Assembly: GCA_944474755.1 (NCBI GenBank)
Contig: OX104117.1
Coordinates: 78,654,926 to 78,718,925 of the forward strand
Direction of reading: 5' to 3'
From: Limnoperna fortunei
Taxonomy: Eukaryota; Mollusca; Bivalvia; Mytilida; Modiolidae
Length of the DNA: 64,000 nucleotides
The notes beneath the pieces were generated by a model. That model made no database searches. It worked only from the letters and a program-made list of their open reading frames with translations, and had not been told where the DNA came from. Position numbers and translations under genes: made by a program. Of this stretch, positions 15,401 to 26,500 are shown one piece after another; the stretch's first letter is position 1; each line of letters opens with the position of its first letter.

Positions 15401-16103
15401 CTGTCTTTTTTTGCAGCAAGTCACACTGACAGCAAAGTATATATACTACTTGTTATTTTTTAATTATTAAATAAAGTATCCCTTCGTTATTTCATAACTC
15501 AATAACAATAACACTACAAGTTGGAAATATAACTAGGATGGTTAAATATTCAAAATTTCTTTTTTATAATGTCATTTCTGAATCTACATTATTGTACACG
15601 TAATCATATTAAGAATAATTGTTCAGGAAATATTTCGCTTTATTGTTTAAGAAATAAGTCATGCATACTGTATTTTATTGTCGCTTAAACGGGTGGGCTT
15701 TATATTCGTGAATATTTTGTCCCGAGCGTTAACACGCATTAATTATTTCATTTCTGAGTAGTTGAAGCGGCATATAAATGTCAACTAGAGTGTGGCTGTT
15801 CCAAGTACCTCTCTTGTGTCATATTGTAGATATGCGAGGAAAATAATTACATGACAGTATGTTAAATCAAACAAATCTCAGAATTCTTTCTAAAAATAAC
15901 ACTTATGTAAATACTAACAATAATTATGGATAACAATGAAAAACAATTAAAATACAACAGACTGAAACCTACAATTTACGCCTGTGCGGAATAAATTTAT
16001 TTAATTTTAACAGTTTTTGTTTACATAGCGGAGGCCGGGTGTCATATTAGAACTGTAAGTAAATCAAGGGCGTTTAGGACTTACATGAAAATATCCATGC
16101 CAT
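347..16103 (-). CDS. Gene D: secreted two-domain Ly6/uPAR-like cysteine-rich protein, inverted paralogue, 3' end off-window
   Basis: Spliced model: complement(join(347..415, 922..1013, 2241..2382, 2800..2871, 11233..11315, 14972..15016, 16085..16103)). These exons give 174 residues and stay in frame; the last two exons, by analogy with genes A and B, lie before position 1. The N-terminus starts MAWIFSYFSCLLCVCCW, a hydrophobic signal-peptide-like stretch. Domain 1 (about residues 22-121) begins LRCMYC and ends SQCCNS...PCNGYLCNR. Domain 2 begins PTCALCDQV and continues with VCFQQ...LGCQQKS. Every exon has AG/GT borders and the same phase as its counterpart in A and B, although the protein is much diverged. 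CC-DG of the paralogues is CC-NS here. An 8.4-kb intron separates exons 3 and 4. The start is the only ATG in the first coding exon, which has an acceptor just upstream and so implies an untranslated leader exon not located. A pseudogene is not excluded, but no stop or frameshift is seen. Confidence 0.8.
922..1013 (-). CDS. Gene D exon 6 (domain 2, first)
   Basis: 92 nt, phase 1-0, the same length as exon 6 of genes A and B. It encodes PVPTCALCDQV followed by LCHTFRTC, equivalent to PTPTCAICNQV and LCRNFGTC in gene A. The donor is GTAAAC and the acceptor TTGTAG. Confidence 0.85.
1166..1275. repeat. 22-bp minisatellite, five units
   Basis: Five head-to-tail units of the form ATTCGATTACAYCNTGCATACC, each 22 bp with a few substitutions. 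The array lies in the gene D intron between exons 5 and 6. It accounts for the short plus-strand open frame here, which is not a gene. Confidence 0.85.
2055..2185 (-). mobile_element. tRNA-headed SINE-like fragment, distinct from the main SINE family
   Basis: On the minus strand an A-box-like TGGTCTAGAGG is followed about 60 bp later by a B-box GTTCGATTCCC. This is a Pol III promoter arrangement. The spacing and poor stem pairing argue against a working tRNA gene. It lies in an intron of gene D. Confidence 0.45.
2241..2382 (-). CDS. Gene D exon 5 (domain 1, last)
   Basis: 142 nt, phase 0-1 (six nucleotides shorter than in A and B). It starts VCDLVSSFTFGKR and ends SCSQCCNS, then GVPCNGYLCNR. 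This aligns with SCAKCCDG...GVPCNGFLCNQ of gene A. The acceptor is ATTTAG and the donor GTATGT, the same as in A and B. Confidence 0.87.
2800..2871 (-). CDS. Gene D exon 4 (domain 1, middle)
   Basis: 72 nt, phase 0-0, equal in length to exon 4 of genes A and B. It starts QCFLETRAEQ and ends YTAGCRAKL, matching CFLDKHSF...TAGCRPKA in gene A. The acceptor is TTTTTTCAG and the donor GTAAGT. Confidence 0.87.
2935..3180 (+). repeat. Dispersed repeat, copy 1
   Basis: Contains a lysine-rich open stretch leading into CATGGGTGCAC...GTGCTCC, then GTCATGTNYAGGRAAAGT. The same order of motifs recurs at 63030-63370. Probably part of an unidentified transposable element. Confidence 0.4.
3870..3950 (-). 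repeat. Short repeat with a GCTGAAATA...CGCTGG...GTAAA-type tail and (ATCA)n end
   Basis: On the minus strand it reads GTTGAAATACTCTCGCTTGA, then CATAAATCAATCAATCAATC. Related ends occur at 6955-7020 (-), 18985-19050 (+), 23005-23065 (+) and 50600-50660 (+). This is a 3'-end motif shared by a second dispersed family in the window. Confidence 0.5.
5354..5512 (-). mobile_element. SINE, 5'-truncated, minus strand
   Basis: It carries the 3' two thirds of the main SINE family: ACTCGACTCCAATC, the ACCGCAGGTCGGGGGTT block, AACTGGACGCCATGAAATAG and GTGGCGTTAAA, ending in CAAACAAAC. The tRNA-like head is absent. It lies inside the old fold-back element. Confidence 0.8.
6498..6763 (+). mobile_element. 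Full-length tRNA-derived SINE with target-site duplication
   Basis: Head GGCCTCGGTGGCCGAGTGG (A box) and GCGGGTTCGATTC (B box), followed by the family body and a GGCGTTAAA...CAAACAAACAAAA tail. It is flanked by a perfect 13-bp duplication, AATAAATATTTAG, at 6485-6497 and 6764-6776. The duplication shows LINE-mediated insertion and fixes both element ends. Confidence 0.92.
6955..7290. repeat. Dispersed repeat: inverted 3'-tail motif plus 'AGGGTCGGAGAATTTAGCC' family
   Basis: The first 65 bp are an inverted copy of the GCTGAAATA...CGCTGGACGTAAA tail. From about 7058 the sequence TGCCACTGGAAAAGTATG...GGGTCGGAGAATTTAGCC belongs to a family also seen at 30170-30345, 47160-47300, 52205-52450 and 52760-53050. 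The plus-strand open frame here is part of the repeat and not a gene. Confidence 0.5.
7651..7669. repeat. Poly-G tract
   Basis: Thirteen G, one T, then five G. This is an unusual run in AT-rich sequence and a likely site of sequencing or assembly length error. Confidence 0.9.
8493..8870. repeat. Degenerate tandem array of TGTCTG/CAGACA-bearing units
   Basis: About ten imperfect units combine ACTGMYACAACGG, AAAAAATG, TCTGTGACAGACA and TTTTTTGACTG. Many units contain a small internal palindrome (TGTCTG...CAGACA, ACGG...CCGT). The array abuts the outer end of the old fold-back element. Spacing is irregular and no cas genes exist, so it is not CRISPR. The overlapping minus-strand open frames are by-products of the repeat. 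Confidence 0.7.
8871..11232. other. Gene D intron, no feature recognised
   Basis: AT-rich intronic sequence between exons 3 and 4. No coding motif, RNA gene or repeat of this window was recognised; the open frames are short and lack family resemblance. Confidence 0.5.
11233..11315 (-). CDS. Gene D exon 3 (domain 1, first)
   Basis: 83 nt, phase 1-0, the same length as in A and B. It encodes GLRCMYCTDV, then NDCLKQEAIC and DSEE. This aligns with GLRCMSC...ECLKAEIIC of gene A. The acceptor is TTGCAG and the donor GTATTG. Confidence 0.87.
12524..12787 (+). mobile_element. tRNA-derived SINE
   Basis: Starts at ACTCGGTGGCCGAGTGG, has the B box GGGTTCGAATC and the full family body, and ends in CAAACAAACAAACAAAAA. 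No clear target duplication was found. It lies in the intron between gene D exons 2 and 3. Confidence 0.88.
13090..14375 (+). repeat. Two tandem copies of a ~630-bp hairpin-bearing repeat
   Basis: Copy 1 (about 13100-13735) and copy 2 (about 13739-14375) run in the same order: CCCCRTATCAGT, GATTTGRTTNGTCA, CATATACC...GGTGTTGCTA, TATAGGATGATGAAA, AAAGGTAGTACCCTACACC, then ATCCGTAGATATGGAGATTT. Each ends in an inverted repeat around the last motif. In copy 1 the hairpin loop is TTCGGTTTCGCCTCGGG. Probably a non-autonomous DNA element inserted twice or duplicated in place. Confidence 0.65.
14972..15016 (-). CDS. Gene D exon 2 (signal-peptide region)
   Basis: 45 nt, phase 1-1. Encodes the hydrophobic YFSCLLCVCCWDITV and ends on the first base of Gly. 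Genes A and B have 48 nt here. The acceptor is ATTTCAG and the donor GTATGT, as in A and B. The W-x-x-T-x-G ending is shared by all three. Confidence 0.75.
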
Positions 16104-16111
16104 ACTCCCAA
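16085..16111 (-). CDS. Gene D exon 1 (start codon)
   Basis: The coding part is 16103 down to 16085, 19 nt: MAWIFS plus one base. Upstream in the same exon are 8 untranslated nucleotides after a TTTTTTTGTAG acceptor, so a leader exon must exist farther upstream. The donor is GTAAGT, as in genes A and B. A tiny exon like this is less certain than the others; its support is phase and identical layout. Confidence 0.65.
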
Positions 16112-16564
16112 CTACAAAAAAATAAATTATAGAAGATTGTTATACAAACTCCAAATTACAAATTGTTTGACACGGTTTGGGGTTATCTATTTGTTTATGA
16201 TTATTTGAAATGTACATAATTGTTTAGATTAACTGTTGGCTACTTTAGTTGACAATATTTGGAATCAAGGTTCCCTTAATAGCGCTATCATATAAGTAAT
16301 ATATAAGTAACACTTAAATTATGTTACAGGTACATTGAGGACTTTAAGTCCGTCGGTAGGTTTTAATAATGGGATGATGCTACATTCAGGTGCTAATAGT
16401 GCACCAGCTTTATCTATCTGTGATATGATCCCTTCAGGACTTATAGTAAACAATTTATTTTATTTATGTAGTGATGATACTATTAAGGACTAATTGCCCT
16501 AAAAGAAATTGTATTGGTGTTATGATGCTACTGCCGGACGCTAACAGTCCATATGTAGGGATTT

Positions 16565-16935
16565 CCGGATCTCAGCACTAACGTCAAGCCAGTCTTACTT
16601 CACGACACGGAAACCTGGTAAACACCCACAAAGTCCAGACATTTATCAACAGATGTCCATGAACACCTTCAACATCACATGCCGAAGCCATCTTTAATGA
16701 ACAACTATGGGAGCAGACCAGACAAGCTCCAATTGAATCTGAAATTTGGAACGAGAACGGGATGGATCGGCAACACGCTCCTGGATTATACCGTCACAAG
16801 ACAGACTGTCGACTGGAAGGGCAAACAAAACAGACTGGGTGCAGATGCATAGTCAAAGAGGTAAAAACAGGCGTAAATACTTGGACCGAGATGAAAAATG
16901 ATCTACCAGAACTGCATCCGTAAAAGGAGTATTGA
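16565..16935 (+). pseudogene. RTE-type LINE fragment (C-terminal end of the reverse-transcriptase ORF)
   Basis: In shifting plus-strand frames the translation keeps the order of the RTE-clade C-terminus: a T..K.Q.FINR-like stretch (AAAGTCCAGACATTTATCAA), an LW...Q.PIE equivalent, then RTGWIGNTLL and TRQTVDW. Stops and frameshifts are present, so it is a dead 5'-truncated copy. The identification is from memory of the family and needs a protein search. Confidence 0.55.
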
Positions 16936-18984
16936 TGTGGCCTTTTGTTTCCGAGGGAATCTTGATGCGTAAGTCGGGTATATCAAAGTAATGCTATAGT
17001 CAAACTCTACTAATCCTTTAGTAACTTTTCTGAAGATGTTGCAAAGATGCATCTATCAGGTAGATGGTAACAGTCAAAAGGTAACAATACTGTTGTGGTA
17101 ACGCATCTAAAATGTATTGTTGTGATGAGGCTACTGACAGGTAGTAATAATGCTACTGGCGACCGTTAATAGTTCGGTGTAAGTTGGGATCCCGCTGATG
17201 TTAAGGAAAACATTTTACAGTACATTGTGTCATGATCTATTTCTAACAGTGTTTATGTTAAATTTGTAGAAATGTTGTTTGTACCTATGTTGCGTATTCA
17301 CAATGTATTTATGATGATTCAACTACCCGCGGAAAGAGTTATTGTATGATTGTTGCAACTTCATACGTCTGTATATAATTTACTTACTGTAACTGTATGA
17401 CAATTAACTTTGTCATTCTTTCTATTATATACAAAGATGATGTCAGCTTTCATATTAATACGTATTGGTTAAGAAACTTACGTCGTCATACGGTGGTAAA
17501 CATGTACTATGTATGTAGATTTATCTCGGTTAATGAAGCCTTTTTTAAAGCAAAAGGATCAGGCCAACAGCAACATATTGCGTTTTCTTTTGTTAGATTT
17601 GTATATACTAGTGATGATATATTTATTTAAATTAAAAAGCTATTCAGTGACATATAAACATATAAACGCCGTTTTATCTCATTATATCGTTAACAAAAAA
17701 CTAAACATGTTTAAACAAAACTAAATCTCGTGAGCTTGTTTTAACTTCAATAAGCATTACTAACCTTTCACTTTTACGTTGAATATCGTGCTGCCTTTAT
17801 CTCTTATATGATATGTTAAGAACGTATTCGACCTATATGTCATATTTACTTGAAACGCCTCTCAATTTGACACAATTGCAATGAGCAGACATATTACTTG
17901 TATGAAGTTGTCGTTTAAATATTACCATTACGTAATCCTCATAAAACCCTTTGCAGCAACATTCCTTATTTTATCATTAGTACAAAACTTAAAACATTTA
18001 ATTCAATATTACAATCATCCACCATGCAGACAATTTTTGTTTATTGTACCGCACTTTAAGTAGTCGCTACATTTGATTTCTTGGTTGATTTATATTGAAA
18101 ATAAATCGAAAAGATACAATATCGTTTTTCGTATAATCAAGGGAGTTAATTAACTCATTAGATGGCTATTGGTTAGGAGCAACACTGTCAACCCCGTTAA
18201 ATCATACAAACAAAATCCGTAAAGCGTATACATTAGCAGCAATAATACTAACTCCCATTCGTATGATACATACTACATTAGATTTTGATAAACAGGAAAA
18301 AATAGACGATACTGTCACTTATAAACCAATATGTTATACATGTAGTAACAAGATACATCAAGCATCACAATAAAGGAAATATCAGATAAGAGTAATAAGC
18401 GATTTTTATACATCAAGACATACTACAAAAAAATCAGTCCATTAATTATGCATCATTCCAACACAACAAAAATGATGTAACCATTGATGCGTCAGAAATA
18501 GGTAATACTGTTTGTCACATATATGGCCAAATGAATATTCCTTATACAAATAAATATGAGACACTCTTTGATATATCCACACAGGGACCACACTTTAAAA
18601 ACTCATTATATTTCTCTTGGAAAACACTGTCAACACTATATATATCTAACAGGTACAACACTGTCAGGTCTCGATATATCACACTAGATCAACAATGTCA
18701 ATTTTGCTACCTCACACAAGAACAACAAGTCATCTCCCGATATAAGTAAACACTAAATATCATACATGGATAACACTCTCAACTCTTGACATATAAGACA
18801 CCAATACTACGAACTCTAAATATGGCAAACATGACAAATATTTTCAAAAATCGATATTATCACAAACGAATAATAATGTTAATTGTATGATAAGACATTA
18901 TCTACACTAATATTACTTTCTATTAAATCGGAGGGAAATAAATCTGGGGTATTTTCCGTTCTTTTATGGTGTGTTCTTTACATT

Positions 18985-19050
18985 TATATTGCTGAAATAC
19001 GGCTCGCTGGACGTAAATCAAACTTTAAATCAATCATTTTAATTGAATGG
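18985..19050 (+). repeat. Dispersed-repeat 3'-tail motif
   Basis: GCTGAAATACGGCTCGCTGG, then ACGTAAATCAA and AATCAATCA. This is the same tail motif as at 3870-3950 and 50600-50660. Confidence 0.5.
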
Positions 19051-20616
19051 AAACGCAAAACTGTAAAAACGGAATAGAACTTAACTAACAGTATTTCGTT
19101 TCGTTAAGAACGATCTTAGATCAATGGGTTTAAAGCGAGGTAACTGAAATTTATTTTGGCAAACATGTTTTGAGCCAGTCAGAGAAGGCACGTGTATTTT
19201 CCTATGAATAAATTAACTAATTACCCAAAACTTTCTGTACATTTACCTTAAAAGTGGATAGATTTATAACACCAATTACACACTGGAAAAACAGTCCTGA
19301 CAGCATTAGCTATAGTAGTATTCATGAGTCAACAGGTCCAACGGATTTGATTTTACTTGACTGAGGTAATTAATATTTCCCGAGAAGCAATATAATTTCA
19401 GAAATTTGGTGACAATACACAAGTACTGCCATAAAGCAAGAAAACAACAACCATATCCATATTCTCAACGCATAAAACCATAACATTCCACAACCCATAT
19501 CAATTTAGATACTCCAAAAACAAAGCCTTGGGCTAAAACAATGCCGGCAAATTTTTTGTCTTGCATAATTTAAAAACCTAAATGAGCTGAAACGTTTTTA
19601 CATTCGTACTTAGAATGTCTCTTAAGTAAATATATAAAAGACCTAAGTTAGTCACAGTAGATGAACGTCTTTATCGCAAACTGTGAAGGACAACTTTCTT
19701 TTTTTCTGAAAAATAACTTTAACCTACGCTAAGCCTCTTTTTATACGTTCTAACTATATATCTACAGTAGGAGACTATTTTCTAATTTATTTATGAGCAC
19801 ATTGTATACAATAAATCGCAGTTTTAATCAAACTGCATTTACGAGAAGATAGAAGAAAAACACAAATAAAATTCTAAAAAGAGATTGAGCCGGACAAATA
19901 TTAGAAAGTAATATTCTATTTCCAATGGCCCATTTCTCACAAAGTATAAAATCAGCATAATTAGGTGTCATGCGATCCGGCATGAGAATAAGGTGATTTC
20001 AGTCTATGTTTTGTTGTTTAAGTTAGGCATGATTTTATTTTATTTATGGTTGCCAATTGCAGATGTATTACAAATAAATGGTATTACTGCTAAATAAGGC
20101 ACTTGTATTAATTTGATCATGGTGATCAAAAATATTGTCTAGGTTAATGTGAACCGTTTTTAGCGTCTGTAAGTTCTATTTATATGAGCTAAGTAAACTG
20201 AACAAAAGCTGGTGAGTTCCTTAGAGCTGGCTAAATATTTGCCAGGTGTATTTACACCCTTAAACTACGATATATCCGTACAAATTAGTATGAAAAACAA
20301 GTATATATTTATATTATATTGCATTTTCCCCCATGCAGTATGAAAGAACTTCAACTATATTCAGAAAGAGACTTCGATATTGAACAAAATCGAACTTCTT
20401 TCACATACAGTCAGGACGATTGATGAAATGTACAGATGAAGAGTGTTTAAATACCACCTTTTCATCGAAGACAAAATAACAAAGGCATTGGGATGAGAAA
20501 CATCTTTTTCGGTTTTCATGTAATATTGTTGTATGCCAAGATGCTAAGACGAAAGGAAACGGAAAGCAGATATCAAAAAACACCTTACGTATGATCATAT
20601 CCCTGAAGGAAAAGAG

Positions 20617-21370
20617 TTGGATGCTAGGGCTGAAGACTGCGAAGAGGTTGTAAAAGAAAACAAACAACACATAAACCCTGGTAATTATATCTTCACTGGT
20701 AAGACCAAAGTAACCTACAATAAGACAATACATTCATTTGCTTCCGTTTGTTCAGTCACCTCCTCAACATCTGCCACCAAAAAACCTGTCTCGACGAGGT
20801 TTACCATCAGCGTACCATCTGCAATGCCATTAAGTACTGCAACTCAAGTATCGTCAAACTCTAAAAGAGCACCTCTTTTGGCACTTCCCATTAAGCCAGA
20901 TGTTACTCATCATTCTTTGAGTTCACGAATTACCTTGCATGAATTTTAATACAGACAAAACACAACTACAGATACCGATTTTGGATGTCGTACGACTGTT
21001 CTTGCTACTCGACAGATTTCAACTCCAGTGGTTGTCTCCGACTTTGGGTGTGCAGAACCAGTACCTCCAACCAATACGATTTTGTATCTATTGGTGACAC
21101 TAACTTTAGTTGTCCTGCTCGTTTTTCGTCGCCAAACGCTTTTCCAGACCGCCAGTATGCATCACTTTGGGTGTAAAGATCAGTCAACGGATATTTCAAA
21201 TTCATGTACGTTCTCGACACAAACCAAATATTCGGACTAACAGGCAATAAGACTACACCAATACCAGATGATATAAGCAGACCTGAGTTGAAAGCATACC
21301 TCCGTTGGCTTTGCAACTCTTTGGAAACTTTCGATGCTGCCAGAAATGCCGCAAAAGCACATGAATGAAC
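20617..21370 (+). pseudogene. Unidentified decayed coding stretch
   Basis: The stretch is less AT-rich than its surroundings and looks coding in several plus-strand frames. A 110-codon open frame is rich in Ser and Thr. After a frame change, FSCPARFSSPNAFPDRQYAS is followed by a stop, then VNGYFKFMYVLDTNQIFGLT and ISRPELKAYLRWLCNSLE. No family was recognised. Frame shifts and a stop suggest a relic of a transposon or lost gene. The long minus-strand frame over it looks like a shadow. Confidence 0.35.
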
Positions 21371-23004
21371 TAAATAGCATGAATAAACAAGGGGGGTGTC
21401 AGAAGAAACCTTGAGGCCGAAAACAGAGAACGTAAAGAGACAAATTGTGGAATTTAAATATAGGGATTTTATCAATCCATATTGGAAGATGACCATTGTT
21501 AACGATTAAACTTGTGACATTTAAGTGGAAATTTTTTCTGATATGGACACTATATTATTGATATTTAATTGTTTATCTTTAGTGTTTATATGTTCATGAA
21601 TATCTTTGCATCATTTTGGCTCTATCACTTAGCTATATTTTTCTGATATATATACAATATTAGTACATTGGCAGAAAATAAAGATAAAATTTATTTGTAC
21701 GGCCTTAAAAACTGGTAGAAATGCGATACTCTGTCTTACCTATTTCGCGGAGAATACAAATAAACTTTTCTGACAATGTACGAATATTTTTTTTTATTCT
21801 GCACCAGAAAATACATTATGAAAAAGTGTATTATATAGCTGATATCTGTCTTGAAATTTTAAGGGCGTATTTTAATTATAGCTTGACGTAACAAATAGCG
21901 TATTTGACAACATGTCGTGAACTGCCAATACTTTATTAGTAATGACAAGGGTCCCTGGAGCTGGCGTCATTATTTAAAACTAAACTTGGCTTTATGCTTA
22001 GGGTCGTATTTGTATACAGTCAAACCTGTCTTAAGCGACCTTTGAAGGGAAATTGTAAAAAAGGTCACATAGGACAGGGGTCTTTATACGCAGGTCATGA
22101 TGTTTTCAGACCAATCAACAAAGTCATGTTGTCAGCATGTGAAAGAGTTAATTGAAGACCTGCATTGTTTGTTTTATTAAGTAAACGATAATATGACATT
22201 TATGTTATGTAAATAACGCAAGTACAAAATATACAACAATAATGAGCGTTTTGATTTCCGATTGAATTAACGCAGGTCAACTTTATTCACCCATTGAGTT
22301 GTTGTATTTTTCTTTGTACCGGTTTTACTGGTTCCCTTGTAGAATAATTTGAAAGGGGTGTTAATTTACCGGTGTATGACGTTAAAAACCCTCATCATTA
22401 TTATCGTTATCATCATCATTATTGTTTTTCTTATGTTCTTTTAACGTCCGTTCGTATATCGTTTTAGTTCGTCCATTTAACGTTTGTATAGGAACGTTTT
22501 ACCTTTCAATGGGCGTAATGAATTGAAATGAACTACAAAACATCTTTATGAATAATGATCAAATATCCTCAAAATTACAAAAAATGTGGATATATAAAAT
22601 CATCATAAGTAGAAAACAAAAGGGGCGATGAAGGGGAAGGTGATGGTTATAACATTCACAAAAAAGTAACCCTTATCTTTAGACCAATGAAAATCGTGTA
22701 ATCTACATTATGTCTGAGGCTCCAAAAAGGATAATATATTTTTTTTAAATTAATTCGAAAATATAATAAATAATCAAATTCAATGTGTTTGCATAAAAAA
22801 TGTTTATAAGAATATAACTGCATTTAAATTAATTTTTAGTAGGAGGTCCTATATTTAGGTGCTCACTTAGCCTAACATAAAACTTGTATGCTTTAGGCCA
22901 AAATTACGAGGTGATCATAATGCTCTGTCGAGAGAAGCGACATATACTTTAAACCAATAAAAATAAAATGTCCTTCTATTAAACTGTATGTTAAATTGTT
23001 TTTG

Positions 23005-23065
23005 AATGTATAGCTGCAATGCTGCTCGCTGGTCGTTAAGAAAATTAATTATTCAATCAATCTAG
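23005..23065 (+). repeat. Dispersed-repeat 3'-tail motif
   Basis: AGCTGCAATGCTGCTCGCTGG, then TCGTTAAG and an AT-rich ATTCAATCAATC end. It lies 400 bp upstream of gene A exon 1. Confidence 0.45.
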
Positions 23066-23464
23066 TCATTAAATAGCATGGTATTTTAAATCCTGGTTAA
23101 GAACTATTTCTAAATTTACAGCAATTAAGGCTGTATGAATAATAAACTACTGGCTCCAATGACGACTAATATCAAGACAGTCTGTACACCTACATTGTGT
23201 CCATAAATTAACCTTAAAAGTCAATGAATACAAAGGATTCACAATTTATGAGATAAGTCATGCTACTTTAGGACGTATTGATTTGTCCGCAGATAAAGGC
23301 TAGATAGTTCAGGTCAGCATTAATTTGAAGCATTGGTATGTTTAGCTTATTGCTAGTTTTCAATTGAAATATTGTGGTCCGTCTAATTTTTTGGTATTTA
23401 TTTAATACCTTTTATTTATCATAGTTCACCGTGTACATTATATATTTATGTTCATTTTTTTCAG

Positions 23465-23501
23465 AAATTAAGGGCACCGAACAAAACAAACATGTTCTTA
23501 T
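23465..23501 (+). CDS. Gene A exon 1 (start codon)
   Basis: The exon starts after TTTTTTCAG. 27 untranslated nucleotides precede ATG at 23492, and 10 coding nucleotides (MFL plus one base) lead to GTAAGT. The acceptor shows that an untranslated leader exon lies upstream. Gene B has the same arrangement with a recognisably similar AAGGGYACSGAACAAA segment. Confidence 0.75.
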
Positions 23502-26500
23502 GTAAGTTTAGTAATTTGTATAGTTTTATGCTTATACTTACAATCATCATAAATTAGGATGTAGATGTACTAAGATGTTGATAAGAAAAGGTATTAATAA
23601 GTTTCAACATGGACCAATTCTGTAACATTCGCTACGTCTATTGTGTCATATAAATGTCTGATTATCCCAGGACATCGAATGAAAACCCGATTTTTGCGAA
23701 CAAATTCTAGAAATTCAACGTCGTGAGATATTTAATACAATTATGGTTCGAGTTGGAACAAATTACCAATATTAAATACAAATGAACCATTAATTTTTAC
23801 TTTGAATCTAGCATCACGTGTTATATATACATTTTAAACAGTACGATATTTTACCATAATATAATATTTAGTGTGTCGCTTCACAAACTTTTGATAAAGA
23901 GGTTTGTGCATATAGAGTTTAGGGTCTTGTGCCAGAAACTATGCATCTCGCGTCGACTGATTATAATTTTTTGTGGTCTGGAATCATACCTTCCGACTAA
24001 GTTAAAATATTTCTAGACCAAAACGTATTTATTCACTGATATACTACAAATTCATTCAATCTTGTCTCTTTTTATTGAGTATTCTAAATATAGTGTATAA
24101 ATAAATTAAGACTTCTTTACAGAACAGAGAAAACAACTCAAACTGTAGCTGTACAATGTGAATGTGTTATACTTATTCCCACCTACCCTCGCTTGAAAAG
24201 TGGGGGTGTCCGTTTGTCCATTAAGTTGGGGGTACCCATCTCCTTTGCGCAATTTCACCTACACCATTAAATTGAATTTAATTAAACTTTCATAAAATCG
24301 TTGTCATATAGTGGTTTTAAATTGTCATTTTTACATTTTTATCGAAATCATATTTGGGGTTTCTCATAGCGAAACGTGGACTCATAAGGAAGCAGGGGGT
24401 ATTTATAAGTAAGCATCGCTCGGTTCTCTAGTTTGTTATTGTTTATATTTATTTAAATATTTATACATGTACAACTTGTAGATAGCTCCGTGCTTATTAG
24501 CGCTATTTTTCTCTGGACAGAAACTTCTGGTATGTATGGAGAACACACATTTAAATTTTATAGATATCTGTTTATCTTCGAAATATCGTGTAGTTTTAAA
24601 GATGCATATACTGTAAATATCGTGAAGTTTTAAAGCTGTGTGTAGTTATCCTGCAATCACCGACTTAGACAAATACAACCGACATGTATTCTTTGTACAG
24701 GTACATTTTTATGTATTTTTAGCCAAGCCCGCAATACAAATTTTGATTGGTTAAATTAGTACCAACATGACGGTACAATCAACAGAAATATTTAGCAAGC
24801 ATAAAATTTTGATAGTCATTTTAAACATGTAGAAAATTTTGAGATTCATATTTTTAAAAATGGCCACAATTTATGTTTTAAAAAATCATTTGAAAGCATA
24901 GTTATAATTGCAGAATAAATACGATATTAGTGTGTTGTTGAAAACTATAGCACTTATTCTGTATTCGGCGCGAGACAGCTGGGTAAATGCTTGACGCACA
25001 CTGGCCATTCCGCAGGCATGGTTATAAACCCTAAATGTCGTGTTGTTATAAAGCGGTTTCTATAAACATTTCAGCTTTACTGATACCTATGCGAATATTA
25101 TAGTTGTTAATAAGGTTATTTATTAACCAATAATTTAAAACAAATTATATCAATGACTTATAATTACGATTTCATTTCTGACGTGATGCGGAAAAACTTA
25201 TTTGATATAGATTGCCACAGGGGCGAGCATGCACATTTAGTTACTATTTCAAAAATGGACGACATTGGGCTTTACACTACACTTGGCCAATTGGTTTATT
25301 GAAACAAAAAGCTAATTATAAAAAAATGACCCATCCCATTTGGAATGGCATGTAAACTAGCATTTTGGATCATTGGTTAATAAAGGTATCCTGAAATGAG
25401 TATTTTGATATTTATCCCGTATTTGATCCCCGGCTTGTAACAAATGCGGACTTTTGATTGGTTGGTTACCGTCGGTACAAATCCCATACCCCCGGCTGCA
25501 TTACTAACGTCGCAAGGTGTACTGTTTGTGCGTTGCTAATGCATGTTCTCGAGTAATCAGTGTATTTTATTTCACAAAGGAATATTTCCAGACTTTTATA
25601 TTTGTATTTTTACTTCATTTGAAACACTTTAGATGTCCTACATTTACACTGACACACATAAATATATTCTGGTACCCTGACGATGATATCCTCATGAGCC
25701 TAAGCGGCCTTAAGATATAACGTCAGGTCAGGAGCATTAGTAATTCAACGATGACAGCGTTGAAATTTGACGTTCGAGTATTCTCTAGACTGACCATTAG
25801 TATTATAGATAAGTTCAAGTAGAACGAACGTATAATGACGTCATTCTCTTTGTGACGTTCAATGTTTACATTTCTCAGCTGAGTTTACATTATGATTTTA
25901 TAATTTAAACGTAAAGGTAAAATATAATTTATATTAAAATTTTATAAAGAAAATGTATTCCCAGATTTTAAAAAAGATTGACATGTGCATGTGATATTAA
26001 ATGGCGTCATATTATCAACCAATGAAAATGCTTATATCGGAGCTCCTGACCTGGTGTTATATTTGAAGTGAAGCTTGCGTCAATGAAAAATATTGCACCA
26101 GGATACCAGGTTAACATAAATATGGATGAAATAGGAACTTGACGTCATTGTCTGTTGATGTTATGATACGTGACTTGCGGCGCCAAAATACCGAGAGTTG
26201 AAAAAAGTGTATAACATAATAAAAACTCTTCAATCCCGCTAAGTCTGAGGTTAGAACCAAAGGTACCATCCTTGATTTGGTAAACTGGGCATTTTCTGAA
26301 TGAAAAACGTATTATTTTTGTGACAAACTGTGATGACGTTGCCCTTGTAGCTTATTTCCGACGACAGAACAAACTACTTTCAGCATTTTACACGTGTAAG
26401 CCGGTGATAAATCCGTTACCTACGTTATAACCTGGGTGTATGGAAATTATACCACCTGAAAGGACTTCTGTGCAGCTTTCGGCTTCTCCTCAGGCTGAAC

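Larger units (their letters stand above)
16112..23464. other. Head-to-head intergenic interval between genes D and A
   Basis: Genes D (-) and A (+) point away from each other across 7.35 kb. The interval should contain the leader exons and promoters of both, but no TATA box or start site could be assigned. It also holds an RTE LINE fragment, short dispersed-repeat tails and a decayed coding stretch. The rest is AT-rich and featureless to the eye. Confidence 0.5.

Noticed and set aside
21005..21496. 163-codon minus-strand open frame, the longest in the window
   Set aside because: It is antisense to the plus-strand decayed coding stretch, has no recognised domain and no supporting splice or paralogue evidence.
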